A DNA stretch of 64,000 nt from Jacaranda mimosifolia (taxonomy: Eukaryota; Streptophyta; Magnoliopsida; Lamiales; Bignoniaceae), in assembly GCA_018894105.1 (NCBI GenBank), contig CM032131.1:21309578-21373577 (forward strand), in the 5' to 3' direction. Below the pieces are notes generated by a model that was not told the DNA's origin, did not search any database, and was given only the letters and a program-made list of their open reading frames with translations. This document shows positions 36,400 through 49,090 of this stretch, piece after piece; within the stretch, counting starts at the first letter, position 1, and each line of letters begins with the position of its first letter. The position numbers and the translations under genes were made by a program.

Positions 36400-39300
36400 G
36401 ATGTGAGGTAGCCATATATTCTATGCAAACGTTTCCTTTAGCAGCATGATTTCAGATAAAGTGGTGATGAATTTCTTTATGCTTTTTTGCAAGAGTGGTG
36501 AACTAGATTTTTTGTGATGCTAACTGCACTGGTGTTGTCACAATAAATAGGAATATAAGAAAAATTTAATCCAAAGTCATTAAATGTTTGTTTCATCCAG
36601 ATTACCTATGTGCAGCGATTTCCTAAGGCCATATACTTAGCTTCTGTGGTTGAGAGAGTAGCGACACTTTTTTTCTTACTACACCAGCTTACAAGACAAT
36701 CACCAAGGAGTTGGCAAGTTCTAGTGGTGCTTTTGTGATCAACTTTACATTCTGCATAGTCAGCATCAGAAAAAACTAACAAGAGAAAGGGAGATTGATC
36801 GAGGATACCGCAGACCTAAGTAGAAAGATCCTTTTAAGTATTAGAGGATTCATTTAACTGCATTGAGATGAGGCCCTTGGGATTTGTCTAAAATCTAGCA
36901 CATAGACTGGTAACAAATAGTATGTTTGGGCAGCTTGCAGCAAGATATAACAAACTACCAATAACTCCTCGATAAAAAGATTCATCAATGCTATTTTTTG
37001 ATGAATCAAGTTCCAATGTAGTATTGGGGGCCATAGGATTGTGGATTCTTTATAGTTTTCCATACCAAAATTTTGCAAAAGTTCTTTGATTATTTTTCTT
37101 GCCATAGAAAATTCCTTTAGGATTTTGTTTAATTTTCAAACCATGAAAGAAGTTAAGTTGTCCCATGAGACTCATTTCAAATTTGGTTTACATGTATGAG
37201 ACAAAACCATCACAACGTTCATTTGAAGTTCCACCAAAGATAATATCATCTACATAAATTTGAACTAACACAATATCCTTTTGATGATGTTTGATAAAAA
37301 GAGTAGTGTTGGCCGATCCCATGGAAAAACCTTTTGATAAAAGAAAGAGCTCAATCTTTCATACCAGGCTCTAGGAGCCTGTTTTAGACCATAAAGAGCT
37401 TTTGATAATTTAAATACACAATTGGAAAGATTGGGTTTTTAAAAATATTGGTGGTTGTTCGAAAAACCTCTTCTATAATCCATCCATTTAAAAATGCAAT
37501 TTTTATGTCCATTTGAAACAATGTAAAGTTTTTATGAGATGCGTAGACTAAAAGCATGCGAATGGACTCAAGATGTGCAATAGGAGCATAAGTTTTATTG
37601 TAATCAATACCTTCTTGTTGAGAATATTCCTTAGCGACCAATCTTGCTTTATTTTATAACTTTACCTTTTTCATTGAGCTTGTTACGAAAACCCACTTAG
37701 TTCCAACAATAGAGTGATCAGAAGGTCTTTCCACTAAGTTCCAAACTTTATTTTTGTCAAACTGCAATAGTTCTTCATTGGATTTTGTAGTAATTCCTGC
37801 TTCAAGATCCCTGATTATGTTATTGGTTGGATGACTGGAAGCGTGTCTGAATTTTCTCATTTTTTCTTCACCATTTAGGTTGGAATTTCCAGTCATGGTA
37901 CTTGCTATGAGTTCGTCTTCCTCAAATTTCTCAGTTTCCTTTTTTATGACTTCAACAACTTGATCAACTCCTGCAAATTCGATGCTCAAGGTTTCCTTGG
38001 TAGTAAAGGGATTAGTTTCATCAAATTTAGGTTCAATATGGGTTTTAAGTGGGTTCAAAATAAGTCCATTCAAAAATTTTAATTATTAAATAAATCATCT
38101 CATTATGTTGTAAAATTGTATACTAAATAGAGTGTAGAAGGCATATAATATTACTATGGTCTTTTTAATTAAGTTTTTGGAATAAGTAAATTAAATCAAT
38201 TTTTTGGGTTTCTATTGGAACCATTTCAAAACCAACCCAACCCAACCACAACTCAACTCATTTTGAACCCAACCTAATTTTAATCCATCTATCTTAACCC
38301 ATATAGAACCTAACCCACATAAACCCAGACCAAACCCAACCCAACCCATATTTTTGCCACCATGAGGTCCTAAAAACACACTATTGATGACAGAGTAGGC
38401 TGTGTTTATTACTTATCCTCAAAAAGCTTTTGGAAGACCATATTCATTCAGCATTGATCATGCCATTTCCTGGAGTACCTTATTTTTTCTTTCAACTACC
38501 CTATTTTGTTGGGGTGTTCTAGGAGCAGAAAAGTCATGAGCATTGCCAATTTCATCACAAAAAATTGTTGAAATCCATGCTGTCAAATTCTAGCCCGTGA
38601 TCACTTCTTATGGTTTTAATAGTGTAACCTTTCTCATTTTGTATTTTCTTTGTGAGTGGAATAAATGACATTAATGCATCATTCTTATGAGAGAGAAATC
38701 GTACCTAGTTAATCATGAGAAATTGTCCATAATCATAAACACATATTTACTTCCTCTTAGTGTTTGAGTTTTCATAGATCCAAAAAGATCTAGATAAAGA
38801 AGATCTAGAGGTTTTGAGCATATCACATCATTTATAGGTTTGAAAGAGGTTTGTATTTGTTTTCCTTTGACACAAGCATTGTAAATTTTGTTTTTACTAA
38901 AACTCAGATTTGGAATTCCTTTTACTAGATTCTTTTTAACAATGTGATTCAATAATTTCATGTTTGCATGACCTAAATGTCTATGCCATGTCCAACTAGG
39001 ATCTTCAGATATAATAAGATATTCTACCTTTTAGTTCAAGACGTCATTTAGATTGATGCAATAGATGTTTCTATCCTTAGTGGCAGTGAAGATAGTTTCA
39101 TCATATTTTGAGACTATGCAAAGTAAGGGTTTGATCTATACCTGATATCTATTGTCACATAGTTAGCTTATACTTAATAGGTTGTGTTTTAGCCCTTCCA
39201 CCAATCAGACATTCTTAATGGAAGCTCCAGTGTTCCTTTGTACAGTTTTTTTTCCGATGATCTTACCTTTAGTATTATCTATGAATAATACATTTCCTCC

Positions 39301-39480
39301 ATTGAATTCATGTAGGTATGAGAAAAATGACCTATCTCCTATCGTGTGTCTGGAACATCCACTATCTAGATACCATTTTCTCTTACTTTCTTTGTTGGTT
39401 ACTACATCACAGATGTTTAAGTTTTTTGGTACCCACTTATTACTAGTCTTGATTTGTTAGATTTTCTAACCCTTACATGT
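36400..39480 (-). pseudogene. Copia pol relic: protease, integrase, reverse transcriptase, RNase H
   Basis: The protease active site region WYLDSGCSRH is at about 39350-39380. The integrase zinc finger HRHLGH is at about 38975-38990, and its expected first cysteine is Asn in IYNACVKGKQ. The integrase core gives DLLYLDLFG and FSAPRTPQQNRVVERKN (about 38490-38540). Reverse transcriptase gives YSQQEGIDYNKTYAPIAHLE (about 37560-37620), QMDIKIAFLNG and the catalytic YVDDIIFG at about 37233-37256. RNase H gives LSTTEAKYMAL at about 36627-36656. Stops interrupt every domain. A segment of roughly 35 codons seems deleted before NEELLQFDKNKVWNL, and a foreign CCAACCC-rich segment lies at 38075-38370. 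Confidence 0.9.
38075..38370. mobile_element. CCAACCC-rich insert in Copia pol
   Basis: About 295 bp without pol coding lies between the integrase C-terminal part and the FDETN linker. It carries runs of ccaacccaaccca at two places (about 38230-38250 and 38330-38350). The right edge reads tttttgccaccatga, like the 'gtggcaaaaa' ends of some hAT MITEs. The left end and a TSD were not found. Roughly 100 codons of pol expected here are missing, so the insertion came with a deletion or the region was rearranged. Confidence 0.5.
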
Positions 39481-39829
39481 TTAGTTCCAATGTGTCTTTT
39501 TATTGGACATTTATGGGATAAGTACCAACATGATTACAAGTGTGGCATACTCTAGAATTTCTAGGTGTCGTATCAATCACAGGCATTTTTCCTTTTAGTT
39601 TTCTTTTTAGCAAGTAATTTTCTTCGAGAAGAGTTTATATTTCTTTTTTTAATTTTTGATTCTTTTGATTCTATTTCATTCTTCCGATCCTTTTCTTATA
39701 ATACTGTTGTAGACATGGACTATTTTTTATTTTTCAATAATAGTTTTCTGCAATTTGTCCTTAAGGGAATTTATCTAAATTTCTAACTTAGTCAACTTAT
39801 CATGACATTCAGCATGCATATTAAAGGAA

Positions 39830-40937
39830 CTGGTACTTTCATAATCAAAATCAAAAATTTTCAAAGTCACTTGTAGAATTAAAAATTACCTGTTTGCCTG
39901 CCATTAGACAATTGTCTTTGACATCAAATTGATCAAAGTTAGAATCATCCCAAGTAATTGTCATGGCTCTTTGTTTGGAGCTTCGTTCAGGCTTGGGACT
40001 TCTTCTTAATTTTGGACATTTTGGTCTCTTATGTCTTGCTTCATGACACTCATGACATATATTTATTTTGTCTTCTGGTATTCAATGTTGCTTCCATTGA
40101 AATTAGATCTTGAATCTTTTTTGAACTTTACTTTTGCTTGAAAGAGCTACCTTAATCATTTCGTAATCAGGTCAATTTCTTATTTAATGTTTCTTCATCA
40201 AGATCTCTCTGTTCATCATTTCAATCTCCATTTTTTGCACAAAGGGCTATGTTTTTTTTTTTGTTTTTGCTTTCAAAACTTTCTTCCTTACTCAAGAACT
40301 TCATTTCATGTGAGGTGAGGGAACCAATAAGTTCACCCATGGTCATCTTCTCTAAATTCTTTGCTTCATTTATGGCAGTAACTTTTAGATTCCACTCTTT
40401 GGGTAATGAATGCAATATTTTTTTGACTTGCTCACTTTCTAATATGACTTTTTGTAGAGCAAACATTGGATTCATGATCTCCATAAATCAAGCATATATT
40501 TTGCTTGTTGATTCACCTATTTTCATTGAGAACATTTCAAATTGGTGAGTGAGAAGAGGAAATCTTTCTAATTTTACCTAAGAGGTCCCTTCATGGGTGA
40601 TTTGCAACATATCCCACAATTCTTTTGCTGAAGAGCCAGTGCTGACATAGTTGTATTCCTCTTTAACAAAACCACAGGACAGAATATTCTTTGCCTTGGC
40701 ATTGGTTGAAAGGATTTTCTTATCTTCTGCAGTAAGTTCCAATATGCCCTTTAATGACATGTCTGAATTGGTTGGAATGAGAGGCCCATCAATGATAACG
40801 CTCTAGAGATCATAGGCTAGGGCTATGAAAAATTCTTGAATTCTGTTTTTCCATATGGAATAGTGAGTTCCTTCAAACAGGGGTAGACGGGTATGATATT
40901 GGCCTTATGCATAAATGTCAAAACTAGAGGCAGCCAT
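39830..40937 (-). pseudogene. Copia gag relic (UBN2-type capsid, CCHC zinc knuckle)
   Basis: The start codon is at 40937, about 15 bp after the PBS. The frame includes LPLFEGTHYSIWKNRIQEFF, typical of plant Copia gag starts. It continues with SAKELWDMLQITHEGTS (about 40578-40640) and the UBN2-like stretch ESEQVKKILHSLPKEWNLKV. A zinc knuckle, CHECHEARHKRPKC, has exact C-x2-C-x4-H-x4-C spacing at about 40013-40055. At least four in-frame stops are present, for example soon after the start. The protein would form the virus-like particle core; this copy cannot. Confidence 0.9.
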
Positions 40938-40952
40938 ATCAAGAGGGTAGCC

Positions 40953-40966
40953 TGGCTCCGATGCCA
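40953..40966 (-). other. Primer-binding site of Copia element (diverged)
   Basis: The minus strand reads TGGCATCGGAGCCA, two changes from the usual tRNA-Met type TGGTATCAGAGCCA, two bases after the LTR end. Confidence 0.8.
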
Positions 40967-40968
40967 AT

Positions 40969-41584
40969 TGAAAGTTTATGGAGTTCAATATGGATAACTA
41001 AATAATTTATAATGTGAGATAAATTCAAATATCATAACAGTCAAAAGACTTTGAGAAAGAGTAAAGAAACTCAAGAATTTGTAGTAGTTCAACAAGTCTA
41101 GTCCACTACCTAAGTGATGTCATTTTGGATTTTTTAGCTTGCACTTTTATAAGAAAGAAGAAAGTAGATACAAGATACAAAGTACCAAATAGCTAGAACT
41201 TGCACTGTTACATTGCTGACTAAAGAATAGCAATGCACAAGTACTTATTCAACTATTTGCTAGCTACTAAAGGCCTGTAGAGTAGTCTATTGTGAGTTAT
41301 GTGTATGTCTTAAGTGTCTCTCTCCTTATATAGTGTTTATAAGATGTAATATTTTCCATGTATACATAGGTTTGTGATCAACCATTTTCTTTCTGTATTT
41401 TGATAGTTGTATCTTTCCTTTCTCTCTTCCCAATGGTAACTTGCTAGTTATAATATCCCTGCCAAGTTAGCATAGATAGAGAAAGATTTCCAAACAGTAA
41501 CTTGCCACACTAAACAAGGGATGCAAACAAGAAAGAAATTAATGATTGGTCATTATCAAAATCACTTCAGAGAAGATCCCAACA
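40969..41584 (-). repeat. 5' LTR of Copia element
   Basis: This 616-bp LTR has the same termini as the copy at 33738-34353. The two differ by scattered substitutions and a few small indels. Confidence 0.95.
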
Positions 41585-42538
41585 ATAATTGTAGTCGTCG
41601 TCAAATTTATGATCACCATTATCACAACAAAATAAAATAATTATGGCATAATACATAAGTACATGTATATATATACATTCTGACAAATTTAAAATTATCA
41701 CCAGACCATTTGTTTTAGTGGAACCTGGTCGTATTTTTTCTTTTGTTTGCATATTCACTTGCAAATACATATCAAATTGGCTCACGTTCCAAGGCAATCC
41801 AACTTCTATTATGTTTACCACAATCTAGGAGTTATTGTTTACTAATCTTAACAACAAGAGCTACTAATTTAATAAATCAACCCAAATAAAACTCTTCAAC
41901 CAACATTATTATTAAACCATCAATTTGCAAAATGAAAAATGTGTATTTAGTATTAATTTGTGTTAATTGTATCTGAAAATTGAAAACTAAAACAATCTTG
42001 TCTTGTTCTCTTCTTATCTGGATTGTGGCTTGAACGTAGGCGGAGATTCTTTTTCAAGCCTTGGGTGCACCTATGAAAATTTTTTTTGACTCACGTTACT
42101 ATTAGTTTAATGTAACTTAATCTCACAAAAAAATTGGCCTAACAACGAATGCTCAATTATTCTTATAAGATATTTAATATTGATGAGTTTAATAATTTCT
42201 ATTGATGATTTTGAACAAATCACTAACAATAAATTGATACATTGTTACATGAATATATTAATTATATCTTTTTAACATAATCATCAATATATAACAAATA
42301 ATAAAAATAACAGGAAATAAGTATCCACTCATTTGATATAACTTTAAACTAAATTTTATATACTTACTAGGGAATATCAATTAAGGTCTAAAAAGGACAT
42401 ATAAAAAAAGGTGAAAATTAATCTTTCAAGACTCTAGTAGTGCATGTGCATTGGTATCATTGAACATATCAATAAAATTACTTAATGGTAAAGATTGAAG
42501 AAACTTTTCAACTAGCCACTAACATTATTTTTAGAATG
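41585..42538 (+). repeat. Repeat unit copy b
   Basis: It begins with the Copia target duplication and tgtagtcgtcgtc, matches 49091-50480, and decays near 42510 ahead of an LTR-like segment. It is non-coding. Confidence 0.8.
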
Positions 42539-43440
42539 ATTAGATGCCTATGGAGGGGTGAATTAGTCTTTTTCAAATTTTAAGTAATGGAAGTATGATT
42601 GCTAAAAACTTTTGCCTTTCCATAAAACATTGAGTCTTATGCAGAAGTATTCTGAGTTACTAATGGGAATTTAAAAAACCAATTAAACAACAAATCAAAA
42701 TAGTAAGAATATAAAAAGAGAAGCGCAAATATATAGACACTTGTATATATAGTGGTTCGGCTATTCCTACGTTGACTATTTAAACTTTCACTTAGGATTT
42801 GAAACATATCAAATTAATACGACATAAGAATATTTGTACAAGACACTCATAGTACTTTAATGAAAAATGGAGTAAAGGTAGAAACATTCTAAAAGGTTGA
42901 AAATCACTTCTCAATAGAGAGCAAAAATCAAACCCCATATAGGATGAAGTAAATCTCAAGATGCTATCAAGCAGCTGCTCTATGAATAAGTCCGATGGAA
43001 CTTCTACCAACCTCTTTTGCACAACCTTTGAGGACTGATGCATGTTTTGCTGCCACTCTATGTAGGAAACTCTTAACTCTCCTTGCAAACTGGAACTTAG
43101 AACACCATAGAAAATTCAACAGAACTGACTATTGATTTTTTCACCAAAATGTCATTTTAGCGATCAAGCGCCCAATTTGTTCCCTTCATGGGGTCCCTCG
43201 AAGGCAGGTATACCTTCCATCCCTTTTCACCATTGAGTCCTTCAAACACAAATACGCCTCTATCCTCCTCTTGATCACCAACGTCCACCGAGCGCATGCA
43301 CCCTTTGACCTGTTTTACCACAAGGTCCCTCGAAACAACAATAGGCAAACAAGAAATTAAATACTTAAACTCTAAAATTAAATGAGATAAGCACACTCTT
43401 CAAGAATATTTAACAAAAACTTTCCATCTTACAAGATTAC
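42539..43440. repeat. Retrotransposon LTR-like segment at unit b/c boundary
   Basis: It starts around 'ttagatgcctatggaggggtgaattag', whose first part resembles a word common in plant LTR sequences. The right half (about 42965-43440) is repeated at 50496-50955 in the same place relative to the following unit, so the segment was present before the larger duplication. No PBS, polypurine tract or coding domain was found; family unknown. Confidence 0.5.
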
Positions 43441-44577
43441 ATGATTGATTATTAATAGTGATAACTAAATTTTTACAAATGTAGTAATCGTCAAATTTAT
43501 GATTACCATTATCACAACAAAATAAAATGATTATCATAGAATATATTTGACAATTTAAAATAAAATATTTTGTATTTACATATATATGTATTATAACACT
43601 TAAAAATTATCACCAAATATATTATTTATTTTGGAGTAGCTTGATACTATTTTGTCTTTTTGTTTGCATTTTCACTTGCAAGTACGCATCAAATTGCCAC
43701 AGGATCCAAGGCAATCCAACTTTTATTATGTTTACTTCAATCTAGGATTAGTTATTGTTACGAACTTTAATAACCAGAGTTATTACTTTAATTAATCAAC
43801 CCAAATCAAACTCTTCCACTAATATTACTATTAAATCATCAATTTGCAAAATAAAAAATGTGTATTTAATATTAATTTGTACTAATTAAATTCAAAAACA
43901 TCAATCCAAAAATTAAAAATAAAAATGATCTTTCGTTGATCCCTTCTTCCCGCCGAGATGGTGGCTTGAATGGATGTGCAAGTTTCTTGTCAACCTTAGG
44001 CACATCAATGAAATTTTTTTGTTTAGACTCACATTACGATCAATACACACTAAAAAAAATAATGTAACTTGATCTAATAGAAAAGATGACCTAACAATGA
44101 ATAATCATTATTCTTATAAGATATTTAATATTTGTGGAGTCTACTGTTTAATCTCTATAGTTATTTTTTAATAGATTACTAATAATAATTATATTGTTAT
44201 ACAAATATATATTAATTAATAATTTTCTAATATAATAATCATCAATGTAACTAAAATTGTATCCACTTTTCTGATATAACTTTAAACTAGATATCATATA
44301 ATTATTAGACGATGTCAATTAAGGTTCGGAAGAACATAATAAGGGGGAAATTATTCTTTCAGGCCTCTAGTAGTGAATAGATCAATAAAATTACTTGATA
44401 GTCAAGGATAAAGAAGCATTTCTAAGTAAACACTATCGTTATTTAATTTTATCACAAAGAATTCAATATTTATTGAGATAAATTATTAATTATTAAATAT
44501 AATTATATCCAATTATGTATCATATTAATTAAATGCATTTTTACTTGTCTTTGTATATATGGGAGAAAAAACAAACT

Positions 44578-44609
<32 letters not shown>

Positions 44610-45000
44610 ACATGTACTTCCAGATATTATGATTATTAACTAAGTAAATTAATGTGTACACTATCAAAAAGTATTTCAATGGCGTAGTACCTAATTACCA
44701 AGGAACTAGATAAATGATTATTTAATTAATTACAACAGCAAACTATCGATCGGAACTCAACAATTAAAATGGCGTAGAACATGATTAAAGTAGCTGGGCT
44801 ATCATTGATATATCTATGTGATATTGGTCTTCATCTTTAGGTTATTCTTTGGGCTTGGGAATCATAGTATTAGAAACAAGTTACCAACATAAATAATTAA
44901 ATTCAACAAGTTGAGGCCAATAATTTTTTAGAAACAATTAATAAATAGTGTATCAACCCCATTCCACAACTATATAACACTGAATAATGCAATATAATCT
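43441..45000 (+). repeat. Repeat unit copy c with orphan promoter end
   Basis: It matches 50956-52520 through to the phytocyanin TATA region: a TATATAA at 44971-44977 corresponds to that at 52510-52516. About 15 bp later the similarity stops and the sequence returns to mid-unit material. The gene body is absent, so this is a duplicated upstream region without its gene. Confidence 0.8.
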
Positions 45001-45560
45001 AGCAAAAAAGGTGATCTAACAACGAATAATCATTATTCTTATAAGATAATATTTTTTTAATAGATTACTAATAATAATTATATTGTTATATGAATATGTG
45101 GTTTTATTATTTTATCTCCGTTTCAATTATGACCTTTGCAAGCCTTAATAATATACTTGGAATAGGTTAAGAACTTTGCAGAAAATATTTAAACCTCTTC
45201 TTCAGTATGTTGTGCTTAATTCTTAATCACTTAATTCTCTACTTAAGAGCGGCATTTAGATCTTAATCAATTGATTTAATAGTGATAGATTTCTCTGCAA
45301 TGGATTAAAATTTTAAATAAAAACAAATAAATTACACTTAAAATAGCCATGAGACAATCTTTATTGGTCATTGTCATTTCATGGATGCTTTTGTAAAAAT
45401 CTTTGTTATTAGTGATTGTGAGTGAAACCAGATGCCTTGAAGTTGAAATATAACAAATGAATGTGTTATGGTTGATGAATAAGAAATTCTATAATTAAGC
45501 CACAATATTTAAAAGTTAAAAATTACATTAATATTGACAACTGGTAAGTCATCTTAATAA
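45001..45560. other. AT-rich spacer
   Basis: The first about 100 bp repeat unit sequence ('acaacgaataatcattattc'). The rest, 45100-45560, has no recognised feature or frame. Confidence 0.5.
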
Positions 45561-46500
45561 TGTACAAATATAAAGTCAACCGTAAACATAGGAGCACCTT
45601 GTGCTTTCTGTTTTCTTCCATTTGCATTTCAAATAATTTATAAACTGAATGAATTCACACCTATTAATTTTTACGAAGTCAATTAAATATAATAATCATA
45701 TAAGTAATTAAACCTTGAATTTGATCAATTTATTCTAGTACTATAGAGTTGAAAACGAAAAGAGAAAAATTTTATATTATGGACGCAATATTAAATCTCA
45801 AAGTCAAAGTTGACGCTTGATGATAACATTAATAAGTGATAAAAAAAATTATTTTACTATAAAATAATTTTTAAAAATTTAATGGGCAAATATTGCACTT
45901 GAGTTATTATTTCACAATTCGTAAGACATTTACAATAGTAAATAATTAACAACACATATATGAAAACAAATTGTCGTATTGCGGCCAAATATAAATCACC
46001 AATTATTAACAATGGGAACTTGTGCTGTTATCTCAATAATGTACAAATATAATGTCAACCGAAAATATAGGGGCACCTTGTGCTTATTCTATTCTTCCAC
46101 TCACATTTCAAATAATTTATAAATTGAATGAACTCACACCTATTGATTTTTATGAAGTCAATTATATGTAATAATCATATAATTAATAAAACCGTGCATT
46201 TGATCAATTTATTCAAGTACTATACACCTGGAAAATGAAAAGACAAAAATTTTATATTATGGACAAAATGCTAAATCTCAAAGTTATAGTTGACGCTTGA
46301 TGATAACATTTATAAGTGATAAAAAAATTTATTTTGCTATAAAAAATTTTAAAAAATTTAATAGACAAATATTGCGCTTGAGTTATCATTTCACAATTCG
46401 TAAGACATTCACAATAGCCAATAATTAACAACACATATATAAAAACAAATTGCTGTATTGCTACCATAAATAAATCACCTATTATTAACAATGGGAACTT
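45550..46500 (+). repeat. Tandem duplication of a 0.48-kb unit-end segment
   Basis: The block from 'aataatgtacaaatataa' through 'aattattaacaatgggaacttgt' at about 45553-46022 recurs at about 46034-46501. The second half of each copy equals the end of the repeat unit (compare 33414-33700). Differences are scattered single bases. Non-coding. Confidence 0.85.
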
Positions 46501-48013
46501 GTATAAAATATTTATGATTAGTTATTAACAGGAATAACTAATTTCATACAATTATAATCATCATCAAACTTATGATCACCATTATCATAACTAAATAAAA
46601 TGATTATCACATAATATATATATATAGGTGTATAGAGACACATTCTGACAAATTTAAAATTATTGCCAAATATTATTTGTTTTAGCACAGATCAAATTGC
46701 CTTAAGATCCAGTGCAATCGAACTTTTATTATGTTTCCTTCAATCTAGAAGTTATTGTTTACTAACTTTAATAACCAAAGCTATTAATCAATCAACCCAA
46801 ATTGAACTCTTCAACTAATATTGCTTTTTAAATCACCAATTTGCATATTAAAATGAAAAATGTGTATTTAATATTAATTTGTACTAATTGAAATCAAGGA
46901 CATCAATATGAAAATTAAATATTAAAATGAATGGAGGTGGAGGTTCTTTGTCAAACCTCATCAATGAAAAATTTGTAGTTTGGACTCACAATACGATTAG
47001 TACATACAGAAAAAACATTGAAACTTAATCTCATAGAAAATTTTGAGCTAACAATGAATAATCAATTGTTCTTAAAGATATTTAACATTGATGGAATTTA
47101 CTGTTTAATCTCTGTTGATAATTTTACTAGATTATTGATAATAATTATATTATTATACAAATATATTAATTAATAATTTTTTGACACAACTATCAATTTA
47201 ACATGATAAAGTATCCACTTGATCTGATATATCTTAAAACTAGACTACATGTCCTTATTAGAATGCCAATTAAGGTCCGGAAAAAATAGAATAGGGTATA
47301 AATTATTTTTTTAGGGCTCTAGTAGTGCATGCACAAGGGCATTCGTTGAACCAAATCAACAAAATTACTTAATGGTTAAGGATAAAGAAACTTTTCAAGT
47401 ACACAATACAAATTTTCAATTTTATCCCAAAGAATTGAATATTTATTGAGATAATTTATTAACTAGCTAATTAAACATAATTAAATTCAATGATCTATTT
47501 GTTAATTAAAAGCATTTTCATGTGTCTGTACAAGTGCGGGGAAAAAAAAATAATTCTGCTATATATTTAACAAGTAGTTCAAGTATTAGAATAATGAACT
47601 AAATAAATATGTACACTATCAAAAAGTATTTAAATGGCATAGTACTTAATCAACCAAATAACTAGTTAAATGGCTATTCAGTTAAATACAGCAAAAACCA
47701 CTGATTGAAACTCGGCAATTAAAATATATAATATATAATTAAAGTAGTTGTTATTATATATATATATATATATATTGTGATGGTCTCTTCGTTTTAACTT
47801 TTTGGGCTTGGGAATAATAGTAGACATAATTTAATGAGCACATGGGACAAGTTGCAGCATAGATAATTAAATTCAAGTAGTTATACATATATCGTGCAAT
47901 GTTAAGAAAATGCATGGTCAATATATTTATTATTATACAATGTTATCCAATTTATGGACAAAGTAAAAGTAATGTTATGGACAAAATATTAAATCTCAAA
48001 GTCAAAGTTGATG
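46501..48013 (+). repeat. Repeat unit copy a'
   Basis: It has the same order as 24790-25960 plus 30711-30910, here uninterrupted: 'cacattctgacaaattt' at about 46640, (AT)n at about 47754-47775, 'gtgatggtc' at about 47777, ending at 'gtcaaagttgatg', where a truncated LTR begins. It provides the empty-site reference for the insertions in copy a. Confidence 0.85.
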
Positions 48014-48830
48014 TGTAACATCCCTAATCTTGCTTTATTTTACTTTATTTTATTTTCTTTTTTTTCTTGAATTTCCATAATATGATAGCTAATAATTTGC
48101 TTAATTGTATTCTTATGAGATTTCATGATTATTTGATATTCTAAGAAAGTTATGATTTTCATGAAATATTGCTACAATTTAGTTTTTGTAATTAATTATA
48201 ATTTAGGGGTCAAAATGCAATCTATTTATTTATTTATTTATTTTGAGGGCTGAATGTGGAATTGTGTTAATTGAAGGGCCAAATTGCAATTCAAAAGTTG
48301 ATTTAAAATATCATACTTGGCAGCAATTCATGCCATTCTCCTGCCTTGCCTTTTTCCTTCTTTTTTTTATCTCTTTCTTCTACCCGTTTTCTTCCTTGTT
48401 CCTTCACCACTGCGGCCACCTTCACACACAATCCACCGGTAAGATTTCTTCCACAAGCCACCATCACCAACTCACTCTACACAACCACACGACCACCATG
48501 CAACCGTCAGCAGCGGTGGCAGACCACCGGAGCCACGGCAGAGAGAAAACCCGAGAGATTGAGTGAAGTGGGTTTGCCATTTCCGACGGTGGTTTGTGTA
48601 TCTGAGGGGTGTTTTGGAGAGCTGAGGGTGCGAGGAAGAGTGTGGGAGGGTTTCATGTGGGTTTCGAACGGCCGGAAAGAGAGAACAGGGGTGATCGGAG
48701 TTGGGCGGAATTTTTTAGAATTAAGCTGAAAATGGAGTTTTCCGGCGAACACAAAGCTCGAAACTGGAAAATAATGGTATATTTGAACTCAGGAGCTCGG
48801 GGGGAACAAAACTGTGAAGACTGAAATTTT
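48014..48830 (+). repeat. Truncated Gypsy-type LTR
   Basis: It starts TGTAACATCCC and includes the GC-rich islet (about 48390-48720). It ends at 'gaagactgaaattttt', a place matching about 14560 in the solo LTR at 13719-16581. After that the repeat unit resumes with tattttgttataaaat, so the right end is a deletion junction, perhaps at the shared 'ttttt'. The islet has overlapping open frames of 81-127 codons on both strands with no recognisable domain. Confidence 0.75.
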
Positions 48831-49090
48831 TATTTTGTTATAAAATAATTTTATAAGTGATAAAACTTTTTATTTTGTCATAAAATAATTTTTTAAATTT
48901 AGTAGGCAAATATTACATTTGAGTTACCATTTCACAATTAGGAATACATTTACAATAATAAATAATGAATAACACATATATGAAAATAAATTATATTGTA
49001 TTGCTGTCACACATAAATCACCAATTTTGGTTGATAATAAAAACTTGTATAGGAAACTTCTATAAAAACACTCATGATTAATTATTAATA
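48831..49090 (+). repeat. Repeat unit copy a', end
   Basis: It continues the unit end. A small internal duplication of the 'tttttattttgttataaaataatttt' region occurs at about 48826-48890. Confidence 0.8.

Larger units (their letters stand above)
33738..41584 (-). mobile_element. Full-length Ty1/Copia retrotransposon with an extra 3' reading frame, inactive
   Basis: The 7.85-kb element has 616-bp LTRs (33738-34353 and 40969-41584) and a perfect 5-bp target duplication ATAAT (33733-33737 and 41585-41589). On the minus strand the order is 5' LTR, PBS, gag, protease, integrase, reverse transcriptase, RNase H, additional ORF, polypurine tract, 3' LTR. Integrase before RT is the Copia order. Multiple stops and shifts make it non-functional. 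The LTRs are still similar in sequence and equal in length, so it inserted later than the older LTR elements here. Confidence 0.95.

Noticed and set aside
38230..38350. Telomere-like CCAACCC runs
   Set aside because: Plant telomere repeat is CCCTAAA/TTTAGGG; these runs are short, irregular and inside a Copia element, so not interstitial telomere.
48243..48824. Overlapping + and - strand frames of 71-127 codons
   Set aside because: Same GC-rich islet in a truncated LTR; no domain and no conserved frame with the other islets.
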